A stretch of 64,000 nt of DNA, taken from contig NZ_JAFLNC010000004.1 in the NCBI RefSeq assembly GCF_017313765.1, forward strand, positions 124,001-188,000. The letters are read 5' to 3'. The position numbers and the translations under genes were made by a program. The notes beneath the pieces were generated by a model. The model did no database searches, was not told where the DNA came from, and saw only the letters and a program-made list of their open reading frames with translations. Below are positions 56,249-64,000 of this stretch, one piece after another. The stretch's first letter is position 1. Each line of letters starts with the position of its first letter. The stretch is from Sneathiella sedimenti (GTDB lineage: Bacteria > Pseudomonadota > Alphaproteobacteria > Sneathiellales > Sneathiellaceae).

Positions 56249-56725
56249 CTAACTTTCAAGGCCGAGTCGCTGGTGCCATCCGGCGATCGATTCCTCCGGA
56301 TACGCGTCAAATACCTTATCGTTCGGCCCGGCGTCCACCGGCACCCATGCCTTCTTCGACCCGACCATGAGGAAGGTCCGCTCAGGGGCGGCGGGCAGGT
56401 CCGTATCGATGGCGGAGGCGAAGGGGTGGATCAGCTCCGGCCAGCGGGGATCATGAACCCAGAGCGCGCTGCCGCAATTTTTACAGAAATGCCGCTGTGC
56501 CGGGCTCAGTCCCTGGTCCCCTTCCAACTGCGCCTGGTAGACAGAAATATTTTCCTCACCCTCGACCTTCAGGCTATCGGCGTCGCCGCCGAGGTTAATC
56601 GCGAAGCCGCCGCCGCCCTGGGTCTTGCGACAGATCGAACAGAAGCAGACGTTGAAGGGGTAGGGGTGGGCGGAATTGAGCGAGAACCGCACCGCGCCGC
56701 AATGGCAGGAACCCAGTAATTTCAT
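56249..56725 (-). CDS. GFA family zinc protein (first of two)
   Basis: This 158-residue GFA-fold protein has zinc cysteines in GSCHCGAVRFSLNSAHP, CFCSICRKTQGGGGFAINLG and FCKNCGSALWVHD. The family includes glutathione-dependent formaldehyde-activating enzyme, but most members have unknown function. ATG codons occur at 56731 and 56725; the second has GAGGAG eight bases upstream and is chosen. It lies just downstream of a second GFA gene on the same strand. Confidence 0.87.
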   Translation of the reverse strand: MKLLGSCHCGAVRFSLNSAHPYPFNVCFCSICRKTQGGGGFAINLGGDADSLKVEGEENISVYQAQLEGDQGLSPAQRHFCKNCGSALWVHDPRWPELIHPFASAIDTDLPAAPERTFLMVGSKKAWVPVDAGPNDKVFDAYPEESIAGWHQRLGLES

Positions 56726-56737
56726 CTGCATGTCTCC

Positions 56738-57157
56738 TCAGTTGCTGTCGGGGTCGTCGGGATAGCTGTCATATTGCGGCAGGCCGTCCGTAATCTCGTA
56801 ATAGTCCTTCTTGTCGGCAACGAATATATGGCGGCTGGTTTTAAGGCCCGTGTCCCCCTCAAAACTCCCGGCGAGGATGCTGACCTGATCGCTATCCTTC
56901 CTCCGCCAGAACAGGTTGGCGCCGCACTCCCCGCAAAAGCCGCGTTCCGCCCAGTTGGAGGAGCGGTACCATTTCAGGCCGCGATCCTCGGTCAGGCGGA
57001 AATTCTCCAGCGTCGCGGCGGTGGCCGCAAAATAATGGCCGCTGGACTTCTGGCACTGGCCGCAATGGCAGGAAATAACGTCCCGCAGCGGTCCGGTGAC
57101 ATCATAGCGGACCGCGCCGCAAAGGCAGCTTCCCTGTCTGGTTGCCTTCTCTGTCAT
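56738..57157 (-). CDS. GFA family zinc protein (second of two)
   Basis: This 139-residue GFA-fold protein has GSCLCGAVRYDVTGPLRDVI, SCHCGQCQKSSGHYFAATAA and GFCGECGANLFWRR, giving all the structural and catalytic zinc cysteines. The ATG at 57157 has GGGAGG about nine bases upstream, so the 26-residue extension to 57235 is rejected. It differs strongly from its neighbour at 56249, so the pair is not a recent duplication. Confidence 0.87.
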   Translation of the reverse strand: MTEKATRQGSCLCGAVRYDVTGPLRDVISCHCGQCQKSSGHYFAATAATLENFRLTEDRGLKWYRSSNWAERGFCGECGANLFWRRKDSDQVSILAGSFEGDTGLKTSRHIFVADKKDYYEITDGLPQYDSYPDDPDSN

Positions 57158-57570
57158 CGTCGATATCCTCCCTGTGCCCCGGATATGTCGCGCAAGGATA
57201 TCCTGACTCGGTCGTTCCGTCAGCCTCAAAAGCACACACTGGGAACGGGAATTTTATATCCGGGTCATGATAGGAGACCTGCGCGTAAAAATGGCGGGAA
57301 GGCGCGCTGACCCTCAAATTTGCCTATAAAATATGCGACCTGCCTAACAGTGTTGCATCGTTCCGCAAGAAGAGTAACAAAAAATTGATTTTGCTGAAAT
57401 CTTTCTTGCAAAAACGCTCATTATCTATTACGCGAGTCGTCGGGAGTCCTTGTTTTTCGGTTGTTATACGGCAGGAAACAGGGCTTCCAAGGTTGATCTG
57501 TCGCTGCTATTTGGGCACTTCGACAGCGCTATCGACCTGATATATAGAATGAGTGTCCAGGAGACTAAAC
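57158..57570. other. Intergenic region with the cold-shock gene leader
   Basis: There is no credible gene in these 413 bases. The left part is the promoter side of the GFA pair. The right part, AT-rich near 57360-57430, holds the promoter and a leader before the cold-shock gene, with CAGGAG just before the ATG. Long leaders are normal for csp genes; no defined cold-box was recognised. Confidence 0.45.
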
Positions 57571-57780
57571 ATGGCAAAAGGTACAGTAAAGTGGTTTAAC
57601 CCGACCAAGGGATACGGTTTCATCGCTCCAGATGAGGGCGGGTCAGACGCTTTCGTGCATATTTCGGCTGTTGAACGAGCCGGCTTGACGACCCTTCAGG
57701 AAAACGCAAAAGTTCAATATGAACTTGTTGAAGGGCGTAACGGCAAAACATCTGCTGAAGAACTCGTGCTGCTGGACTGA
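57571..57780 (+). CDS. Cold-shock protein (CspA family)
   Basis: This 69-residue OB-fold nucleic-acid-binding protein begins MAKGTVKWFNPTKGYGFIAP, with the RNP1 motif KGYGFI and the RNP2-like DAFVHISAVE. It acts as an RNA chaperone. Homology starts at 57571 with CAGGAG upstream; an in-frame GTG at 57553 is not needed. A strong terminator follows. Confidence 0.96.
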   Translation: MAKGTVKWFNPTKGYGFIAPDEGGSDAFVHISAVERAGLTTLQENAKVQYELVEGRNGKTSAEELVLLD

Positions 57781-57805
57781 GATAAAAGGTTCCGATACGA
57801 AAGAG

Positions 57806-57832
57806 AAAAGGCGGCGTTTGCCGCCTTTTTTT
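57806..57832 (+). terminator. Intrinsic terminator after the cold-shock gene
   Basis: A 10-bp stem (AAAAGGCGGC with GCCGCCTTTT) and GTTT loop is followed by T residues. Confidence 0.93.
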
Positions 57833-57936
57833 GTGGGGAAAACGATAGTGCCGGGATGAGAACCTTTGCCATCAGAGGATTTTCATGTAAATAAACCGGC
57901 AGGAACGCGCCACGGCTGGCGCCAAGGTTTAAGTGA

Positions 57937-58269
57937 ATGAACTACCCAATTAAAAACGCGGACGATATCGATATTGAAACGCTTGGCATTCCTCTCGATG
58001 CGGAGGGCGGCTTCACGATCCAGGTGAAGGACCATGTCCATCGGCTCACTGGGGAAGAACTCGCGGCGGAAATGCGCGACCAGCTCGATATCCGCAGTTC
58101 GTTACGCGGCGCGCTCTTAAGAAAGGCGAACAAGGATATTCTGGCCGGCCTGAAAAAAGGCCGACTCCGACTAAGCGAGGAAGCCCGCGAGGCTTTTGAT
58201 CTGAATATTTTGATCTGGTTTGCAGACAAGGCCCTGAAGGGCGAGCACAAGCCTTATCTGAAGACATAA
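57937..58269 (+). CDS. Hypothetical protein, 110 residues
   Basis: I recognise no family. The product is soluble and mixed-charge, with an N-terminal acidic stretch (NADDIDIETLGIPLDAEGGF), a central basic helical part (SSLRGALLRKANKDILAGLK) and an aromatic C-terminal helix. GC content and codon use look like the host genome. It sits 39 bases upstream of argC on the same strand and could be co-transcribed. No signal peptide is present. Confidence 0.6.
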   Translation: MNYPIKNADDIDIETLGIPLDAEGGFTIQVKDHVHRLTGEELAAEMRDQLDIRSSLRGALLRKANKDILAGLKKGRLRLSEEAREAFDLNILIWFADKALKGEHKPYLKT

Positions 58270-58308
58270 TTTGCTTTTTTAGGAGTCCGGCGCGATCCTT
58301 GCCGGTAT

Positions 58309-59376
58309 ATGGACATGACGAATACAACAACGAAAATCAAAGCGGGCATTCTCGGCGCGAGCGGCTATACGGGGGCGGAGGCAATGCGGCTGCTGCTCCG
58401 GCATCCGAATGTCGAAATGACGCTGCTGACAGCGGACCGGAAAGCCGGCCAGCCAGTGGAGGAGGTTTATCCCCATCTTGGCGGCTATGGCCTGCCAGAC
58501 ATGATCGCGGTGGAGGATGCGGACTGGGCGACGGTCGATGTGGTCTTCTGCGGCCTGCCTCACGGTACGACGCAGGAAATCATCGCGACACTGCCGGCAA
58601 CCGTGAAGGTGGTCGATCTCTCCGCCGATTTCCGGATCGAGGATCCGGACACCTACGCCGAATGGTACGGCCATGAACATCGGGCGATGGATCTGCAGAA
58701 GGACGCGGTCTACGGCCTGACGGAGCTGTATCGGGAGAAGATCAAGTCGGCGCGGCTGGTGGCCTGTCCCGGCTGCTACCCGACGGCGGTGCTCCTTTCG
58801 CTGGTCCCGCTGGTCGCTGCCGGACTGATTGACGCGGATGACCTGGTGATCGATGCAAAGTCGGGCATTACCGGCGCGGGCCGGGGATTGAAGCAGAACA
58901 CCCTGTTCAGCGAGGCGGGAGAGGGGCTCAGTCCCTACAGCATCGCCGCGCATCGGCACGCCCCGGAAATCGAGCAGGAAGTCGCCAAGGCCATCGGCCG
59001 GGCGCCCGCCGACATGCGGGTCAATTTCGTGCCGCACCTGATCCCGATGAGCCGGGGGGAGCTGATTACGTCCCATGTCCGGCTCGCCAAGGGCAAGACG
59101 GCCGCAGACTTGCGCGCCGAAATCGCGAAAGTCTATGAGGGCGAGCCCTTCGTCCGGCTGCTGAAAGAGGGCGCGATCCCGCAGACGCAGATGGTGCGGG
59201 GCTCCAACAACTGCGTGATCAATGTATTCGAGGACCGGATCAAGGGCCGGGCGATCGTCATCGCGGCCATCGACAATCTGGTCAAGGGATCGAGCGGGCA
59301 GGCAGTTCAGAACATGAACCTGATGTTCGGGCTTGAGGAAACCCTCGGCCTGGAACAGGCGCCGCTATTCCCGTAA
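58309..59376 (+). CDS. argC: N-acetyl-gamma-glutamyl-phosphate reductase
   Basis: ArgC performs the third step of arginine synthesis. The 355-residue protein has the NADP motif GILGASGYTGAEAMRLLLRH, the catalytic cysteine in LVACPGCYPTAVLLSLVPL, SGITGAGRGLKQNTLFSE and the histidine in NFVPHLIPMSRGELIT. The length and GASGYTG form fit the long ArgC type. A gamma carbonic anhydrase gene follows 28 bases later. Confidence 0.96.
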   Translation: MDMTNTTTKIKAGILGASGYTGAEAMRLLLRHPNVEMTLLTADRKAGQPVEEVYPHLGGYGLPDMIAVEDADWATVDVVFCGLPHGTTQEIIATLPATVKVVDLSADFRIEDPDTYAEWYGHEHRAMDLQKDAVYGLTELYREKIKSARLVACPGCYPTAVLLSLVPLVAAGLIDADDLVIDAKSGITGAGRGLKQNTLFSEAGEGLSPYSIAAHRHAPEIEQEVAKAIGRAPADMRVNFVPHLIPMSRGELITSHVRLAKGKTAADLRAEIAKVYEGEPFVRLLKEGAIPQTQMVRGSNNCVINVFEDRIKGRAIVIAAIDNLVKGSSGQAVQNMNLMFGLEETLGLEQAPLFP

Positions 59377-59404
59377 AAGAAATAACAAGAAGAGATTATT
59401 ACGC

Positions 59405-59929
59405 ATGAGCAAGAATATCATTCCCTTCAAGGGCGTCATGCCCGAGATCGCCGAGGATGCCTTTATCGCGCCGTCGGCGGACGTGATCGGCGACGTGGTA
59501 ATCGGCGAGAAATCCAGCATCTGGTTTAACTGCGTCGTGCGCGGGGACGTCCACTCGATCCGTATCGGCAAGCGCAGCAATATCCAGGACGGTACGGTCA
59601 TTCATGTGTCCGGCGGCACCCATTCGACAACGATCGGCGATGATGTGCTGGTCGGGCATAACTGCCTGATCCATGGCTGCACGCTGGAGAATGGCAGCTT
59701 CGTCGGCATGGGCGCGGTGATACTGGACGGCGTCGTTGTCGAAAGCGGTGCGATGGTCGCTGCCGGGGCGCTGGTCACCCCGGGCAAGCGCGTGCCCAGC
59801 GGCGAACTCTGGGGCGGCTCCCCCGCCAAATGCCTGCGCCAATTGACCGCAGAGCAAAAAGCCAACCTCACCAACGGCGCCAAGCATTATGCGGAACTCG
59901 GCCAGACCTACCGCGCGGAACTGGGTTAG
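59405..59929 (+). CDS. Gamma carbonic anhydrase family protein
   Basis: This left-handed beta-helix protein has 174 residues with hexapeptide repeats. Zinc histidines lie in VIHVSGGTHSTTIGDDVLVG and GHNCLIHGCTLENGSFVGMG; the NIQDGTVIH segment is typical. Members hydrate CO2 or act as structural or ligand-binding proteins. The ATG at 59405 begins the domain; the frame back to 59333 overlaps argC and is rejected. Confidence 0.92.
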   Translation: MSKNIIPFKGVMPEIAEDAFIAPSADVIGDVVIGEKSSIWFNCVVRGDVHSIRIGKRSNIQDGTVIHVSGGTHSTTIGDDVLVGHNCLIHGCTLENGSFVGMGAVILDGVVVESGAMVAAGALVTPGKRVPSGELWGGSPAKCLRQLTAEQKANLTNGAKHYAELGQTYRAELG

Positions 59930-60066
59930 TCGGGCACAACCGTCCGATTCCTTATCCCTGACATCCTCGCGCGTTATTCACCCCATCGTGATGAGAGTTG
60001 AGATTATTTCTCGCGGCCATCGACATATGCTCCTCCCAAAGCATTCAAAAACGAGGAGAAAAGTAT

Positions 60067-61056
60067 ATGTCCGCACTAAATTCGAAACTTCTGTCATCCA
60101 CCTTCGTGGCAGCCCTGATCGGTGTGGGCGGCGTTGTCGCTGTCGCGGCGGTGGCTGTGCCGATCACTGCCATGACGGTCAAACCAGCGGCAGCGGCCTG
60201 TAACCCCTGCGCCGCGAAGAAGCCCGCCAACGCCTGCAACCCTTGCGCTGCGAAGAAGCCAGCCAACGCTTGCAATCCTTGCAACCCATGTGCAGCGAAG
60301 AAGCCGGCTAATGCCTGCAACCCCTGCAATCCGTGCGGGGCGAAAGCCGCCACATCAGAATGCGTTGTGCCCTCCGTACAAAAGGCTGCCCTTTGTAATC
60401 CTTGCGCCGCGAAGAAAGCCTGCAATCCGTGTAATCCATGTGCGGCCAAGAAAGCCTGTAACCCCTGTAATCCCTGTGCCGCGAAAAATCCGTGTGCCGC
60501 CAGCAACCCCTGCAACCCGTGCAATCCCTGTGGTGCTGCTGTCGCGATTTCAGATGTGGAACTGGAACCTGCTGAGGCCACAGCCGCCTATAACTGCCTG
60601 AACGCGGACATGACGGCGGCCTATGCCAGTTCCGGCTTGCCGGTGGCAGCGCAGTATCTCGACTGGAAAGCCTTCTCAATCGCGCCATATGCGTCTGCCA
60701 CCCATGGCGGGCGGCATGTCATGAACTATGCCAACAGTGTCGCTGAGGAAGCCTATGGCCGTTATGAGGAAGTCGGCCGGATGCCGGTAGGCTCTGTCCT
60801 GGCAAAGGACAGCTTCGTCGTCCAGACCGATGGTTATGCCACCGTCGGGCCGCTTTTCCTGATGGAGAAGATGGCCGCCGGCTTCAACAAGGCGAGCGGC
60901 GACTGGAAATACACCATGATCATGCCTGACGGCTCCGTGGCCGGTGTCACCAACGGCAAGGGATCGGACATGATGAAATTCTGCTATGAATGCCACATGG
61001 CGATGGAGGATACGGACAGTCTCTTCTTCCTGCCTGAAGACCTCCGGGTTAACTAA
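60067..61056 (+). CDS. Secreted Cys-Asn-Pro-Cys repeat protein with a cytochrome P460-like heme domain
   Basis: This 329-residue protein has a hydrophobic export segment (about residues 10-42). Residues 45-156 consist of CNPC units, often overlapped as CNPCNPC and spaced by AAKKPANA or AAKKA, with 23 cysteines in about 112 residues. The C-terminal part (about 160-329) resembles cytochrome P460: [54 protein letters not shown] and a c-type heme site [10 protein letters not shown] (C306, C309, H310). The repeat may bind metal (copper or iron) or form disulfides; that is inference. AGGAGAAAAG precedes the ATG at 60067. It appears to be a single-gene unit. Confidence 0.85.
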   Translation: MSALNSKLLSSTFVAALIGVGGVVAVAAVAVPITAMTVKPAAAACNPCAAKKPANACNPCAAKKPANACNPCNPCAAKKPANACNPCNPCGAKAATSECVVPSVQKAALCNPCAAKKACNPCNPCAAKKACNPCNPCAAKNPCAASNPCNPCNPCGAAVAISDVELEPAEATAAYNCLNADMTAAYASSGLPVAAQYLDWKAFSIAPYASATHGGRHVMNYANSVAEEAYGRYEEVGRMPVGSVLAKDSFVVQTDGYATVGPLFLMEKMAAGFNKASGDWKYTMIMPDGSVAGVTNGKGSDMMKFCYECHMAMEDTDSLFFLPEDLRVN

Positions 61057-61082
61057 CCCCCCTGGATGACGGCGGTGGCCAG

Positions 61083-62921
61083 CTACTTGCTGCCGCCGCC
61101 GTTGTCTTCACTATAGGGCTTGGCCTTGACCTTCACATAGCTGCCCGGCGCATCCTCGATCGGCTTCAGCTTGCCCTTCGCCGGATCGCGCGCCGGTACT
61201 TTCGGGCCTGATTTCTTCGACAGCCACTTGTCCCAGTACGGCCACCAGGAGCCGGGATGCTCCGTCGCGTCGGCGAACCACTCCTCCGCCGTGTCGTATT
61301 TCTTCTTCTTTGTGTTGGTCCAGTGCTGGTACTTCTTCGCATCCGGGTGATTGATAACCCCGGCGATATGCCCGGAGCCCGCCAGCATCAGCTCCGTCGG
61401 GCCGCTGAACATCTTGGTATTCTTGAACACCGATTTGAACGGCGCAATATGGTCTTCCTTGCTCGCCTGGATAAAGATCGGCGTCTTGATCTTCGACAGG
61501 TCGATGGGCTGGCCGCCAAGGGTGAGGGCGCCCGGCTGCTGCAGCAGGTTCTTCTGGTACATATTGCGCAGATAGAAGCTGTGCATCTTTTGCGGCATGT
61601 TGGTCGCGTCGGTGTTCCAGTACAGCAGGTCGAACGGGAAGGGCGACTTGCCGAGCAGGTAGTTATTGATCACGAAGGACCAGATCAGGTCGTTGGAGCG
61701 CAGCAGGTTGAAGGTGTTGGCCATCTCCTTGCCCTCCAGATAGCCACCCTTCATCTTGCTTTCGACCAGCTTGATATGATCCTCGTCGGTGAAGACGAGC
61801 AGGTCGCCCGCTTCCTCGAAGTCGAGCTGGGCGGCAAAGAAGGTGGTCGCCTTGATCCGGTCTTGCTCCCCGATAGCGGCGAGATAAGCCATCGTCGACG
61901 CCATCAGCGTCCCGCCAATGCAATAGCCTATGGTGGTGACTTCCCGCTCACCGATAGAAGCCTCGATCGCGTCGAGCGCGGCAAGAACGCCTTCGGACAT
62001 GTAACTCTCGAACGTCTTGTCCACATGCCGCTCGTCCGGGTTGACCCAGGAGATGACAAAGACCGTGTAGCCCTGCTCGGTGCACCATTTGATGAAGGAG
62101 TTCTCTGCCTTCAGGTCGAGAATATAGAATTTATTGATCCAGGGCGGCGTGATCAGCAGCGGCCGCTTATACACCTCTTTCGTGGTCGGCGCATACTGGA
62201 GGAGCTGCATCAGGTCGTTCTCGAAAATCACCTTGCCGGGCGTCACCGCGATATTGCGCCCGACCTCGAAGGCGGATTCGTCCGTCATCTTCGGGATCAG
62301 CTGCCCTTTCGTGCGCTTGAGATCGTCGAGCATGTTCTCCAGCCCGTGCACCAGGTTCTCGCCCTTGCTTTCCACGGTTTTCTTCAGGACATCCGGGTTG
62401 GACCAGAAGAAGTTCGACGGTGACATCGCGTCCGTATAGAGCTTGGTATAAAACTCCGCCTTCTGCTTTGTCTGCTTGTCCAGCCCATCGACATCGGCAA
62501 CCGTTTCCTGGATCCAGTTGGCGGTCATCAGGTAGGACTGCTTGATATAGTCAAAAATCTGGTTCTGGCTCCATTCCTCGGACTTGAAGCGTTTGTCACC
62601 CGATTCCGGCGTCACCAGTGGCCCTGCTTCTTGCCCGCTGGCCCGCAACGCGGCACTCTGCCAGAGATCCATGTAGTTCTTCCACAGCGCGGCCTGCGCC
62701 TCGATGATCTTGCCCGGATCGGCCATCATCTTGTTCATCAGCTCCATGAAGGTCTTGCCGACGGTTCCCGGGTCGGGATCGATATGGGTTTTTTGCTGGT
62801 TGTTCAGAAATTCGGTGACGAGCTCCTGGCTCTGCGCGGCAATTTTTGCGAAATTCTCTGCGAATTCCTTGGACGCCTCTAAGGCTTCCTGGCTGCTTTC
62901 GAGCGGCTCCTTGTTCGACAT
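61083..62921 (-). CDS. phaC: Class I poly(3-hydroxyalkanoate) synthase
   Basis: PhaC polymerises hydroxyacyl-CoA into storage polyester at granules. The 612-residue protein has the long helical N-terminal region and the alpha/beta hydrolase core. The catalytic cysteine is in the lipase-like box GYCIGGTLMASTMA; ITPPWINKFYILDLKAENS is a strong family motif. The aspartate and histidine are in SKEDHIAPFKSV and GSGHIAGVINHP. No phaA, phaB, phasin or depolymerase gene is in the window. Confidence 0.96.
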   Translation of the reverse strand: MSNKEPLESSQEALEASKEFAENFAKIAAQSQELVTEFLNNQQKTHIDPDPGTVGKTFMELMNKMMADPGKIIEAQAALWKNYMDLWQSAALRASGQEAGPLVTPESGDKRFKSEEWSQNQIFDYIKQSYLMTANWIQETVADVDGLDKQTKQKAEFYTKLYTDAMSPSNFFWSNPDVLKKTVESKGENLVHGLENMLDDLKRTKGQLIPKMTDESAFEVGRNIAVTPGKVIFENDLMQLLQYAPTTKEVYKRPLLITPPWINKFYILDLKAENSFIKWCTEQGYTVFVISWVNPDERHVDKTFESYMSEGVLAALDAIEASIGEREVTTIGYCIGGTLMASTMAYLAAIGEQDRIKATTFFAAQLDFEEAGDLLVFTDEDHIKLVESKMKGGYLEGKEMANTFNLLRSNDLIWSFVINNYLLGKSPFPFDLLYWNTDATNMPQKMHSFYLRNMYQKNLLQQPGALTLGGQPIDLSKIKTPIFIQASKEDHIAPFKSVFKNTKMFSGPTELMLAGSGHIAGVINHPDAKKYQHWTNTKKKKYDTAEEWFADATEHPGSWWPYWDKWLSKKSGPKVPARDPAKGKLKPIEDAPGSYVKVKAKPYSEDNGGGSK

Positions 62922-63137
62922 GCTGACATATTCTCCCTGAGTTGCTCTCGTCTGTGATGACCGACAGATTTCAGGCTGAATAAAATTCCCCGATAGCCCT
63001 GAAATCGTCAGAAAACATTGCGAATTTCTCCCTCTTATGTTTAATGATAGCGTTGTTTTTTTAAGAGTATATCAAAAACTTGCCAATCTCAATGCGGGCC
63101 TCGGGTCAAAGCGGGGACAGGCAGGACGGACATCTTG

Positions 63138-64000
63138 ATGACCATGACGCCACACGTATTCGAAAATCGCCTTTTACGCGCCTCTCGCCTCTTGCTGTGC
63201 GGGGTCCTTCTGCTGGGCTTGTTGGCAGGGACCGCCTGTTCCACCGACAATACCGACGAGCAGGAGGCGGCGGAATATCCGAACCTGAACAAGGTACCGG
63301 AGAAGCCGGAAACGGTTGCCTCGCTGGCGGAGGCCAAGGAGATCGAGGAAGGGCTGCGCGCCGATCGCGACAAGGCCCGCTATACCGATGAGACCCTCCG
63401 TGCCGATACGTCGTTGCAGCCGCCGCTGGCGGCGCCCCCAAAACCGGTGGTCGAGGAAGTAAAGACGGAAACCGTCACCGAGGTGACCGAAACGGTGAAA
63501 GCGGACGGTTCTGAAACAGTGACCGAGACCGTAACCGAGGTTGTCGAGGACAAAACCACCGAAGCGGCGGCCCCTGCCGTTGCCGCCGTGGCCCAGGAAA
63601 AAGTGACGGAAACACCGCTGCCCGCACCCGAAGTTGCAGCGGCCGCAACCGACGAGACCCCGACGGCAGCGCCCATGCGCGACCAGGTGATTAGCGGCGA
63701 GACCACGCCAAAGCCGGCCGTCGCCAGTGTCTATGAGCAGCAGCTTGCGGCCCAGAACGCAACCCGCCTGCCGGATACCATAAGCGCGAGCGGCGCCTCC
63801 AATACGGCGTCAACGGCGTCAACCGAGGCATCGGCCCCGGCAGCAACGGCCGCGTCCTCTTCCTCCTCTTCCGGCAATTCGCTGACCCTTAATCCGCCGG
63901 CCAATGAGGGCGGGCGCGTCATCCAGAATTATGCCGCCTCCGACGGGTCAAGGCCGATCGAAACCATTTACTTCGCGCAAGGCTCTCACCGCATCAGCGC
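63138..64000 (+). CDS. Lipoprotein with low-complexity linker, probably OmpA-like C-terminus (3' end outside window)
   Basis: The frame is open from the ATG at 63138 to the window end (287 codons). It has a basic N-terminus, a hydrophobic segment and a lipobox-like LLAGTAC, so it is probably a lipoprotein. The next 200 residues are low complexity, rich in Ala, Thr, Glu and Val with repeated VTETV units and a Ser/Ala stretch. The last visible residues (PIETIYFAQGSHRIS) look like the first strand of an OmpA-type peptidoglycan-binding domain. GGACGGA lies upstream of the ATG. Confidence 0.7.
   Translation, partial: MTMTPHVFENRLLRASRLLLCGVLLLGLLAGTACSTDNTDEQEAAEYPNLNKVPEKPETVASLAEAKEIEEGLRADRDKARYTDETLRADTSLQPPLAAPPKPVVEEVKTETVTEVTETVKADGSETVTETVTEVVEDKTTEAAAPAVAAVAQEKVTETPLPAPEVAAAATDETPTAAPMRDQVISGETTPKPAVASVYEQQLAAQNATRLPDTISASGASNTASTASTEASAPAATAASSSSSSGNSLTLNPPANEGGRVIQNYAASDGSRPIETIYFAQGSHRIS

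Noticed and set aside
60196-60540. CRISPR-like or tandem DNA repeat in the CNPC region
   Set aside because: The repetition is at codon level inside one long frame with an export signal and a heme domain; repeat units vary in length and DNA sequence.
61257-62423. 388-codon plus-strand frame inside phaC
   Set aside because: It is the shadow of the PhaC gene on the other strand, with no recognisable domain.

Overview
This 64 kb window is chromosomal DNA of an alphaproteobacterium. Signs of this are the gene order glyA-nrdR-ribD-ribE-ribBA-ribH-nusB-thiL, the order DUF177-rpmF-plsX-fabH-ihfA-merR, a MucR-type regulator, a ubiquinol-cytochrome c chaperone gene, a HfaB-like protein and a membrane pyrophosphatase. 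Most genes are GC-rich. A lineage near Sneathiellales/Rhodospirillales is plausible from the gene content, but the sequence alone does not settle it. The cell appears to have flagella (motAB), to respire aerobically (heme A synthase, bc1 chaperone), to degrade branched-chain and other acyl-CoAs, and to store polyhydroxyalkanoate (phaC).

Layout. 1-5.7 kb: end of an MFS transporter gene, a methyltransferase, motAB, a flavin reductase, a beta-hydroxyacid dehydrogenase and a CAP protein. 5.8-12.2 kb: a PLP lyase, an SDR, hemB, then a probable valine-catabolism run (acyl-CoA dehydrogenase, 3-hydroxyisobutyryl-CoA hydrolase, enoyl-CoA hydratase) with a palindromic operator candidate. 12.2-14.1 kb: an AT-rich island with one reverse transcriptase preceded by several hairpins. 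14.2-20.7 kb: acyl-CoA metabolism, glutaryl-CoA dehydrogenase, EptA-like transferase and MucR. 21.4-28.1 kb: glyA/nrdR/riboflavin/nusB/thiL. 28.2-33.7 kb: DUF4865 protein, MFS transporter, and soluble and membrane pyrophosphatases. 33.8-39.3 kb: bamE, bc1 chaperone, DUF177, rpmF-plsX-fabH, ihfA, merR, tRNA-Pro. 39.3-40.2 kb: a decayed stretch with a possible HigA remnant and an orphan HicB. 40.4-48.2 kb: heme A synthase, a three-gene CsgG/HfaB-like secretion cluster, metY and acyl-CoA genes, rplM-rpsI. 48.2-49.1 kb: a second AT-rich patch with a DUF3800 gene. 49.2-57.2 kb: an atypical PAS histidine kinase, a desaturase, a Fur-box gene, DUF169, a CAT-like enzyme, SixA and two GFA proteins. 57.5-64 kb: cold-shock protein, argC, gamma carbonic anhydrase, a Cys-Asn-Pro-Cys repeat protein with a cytochrome P460-like domain, phaC and the start of a lipoprotein gene.

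Three systems stand out. The first is a stand-alone reverse transcriptase with a structured 5' region, which looks like a defence-associated RT/ncRNA unit, possibly DRT2-like. The second is a compact CsgG/HfaB-family exporter flanked by two small secreted proteins of unknown type. The third is the secreted 23-cysteine repeat fused to a c-type heme domain. Family assignments come from reading the sequence and remembered family motifs; no searches were run.
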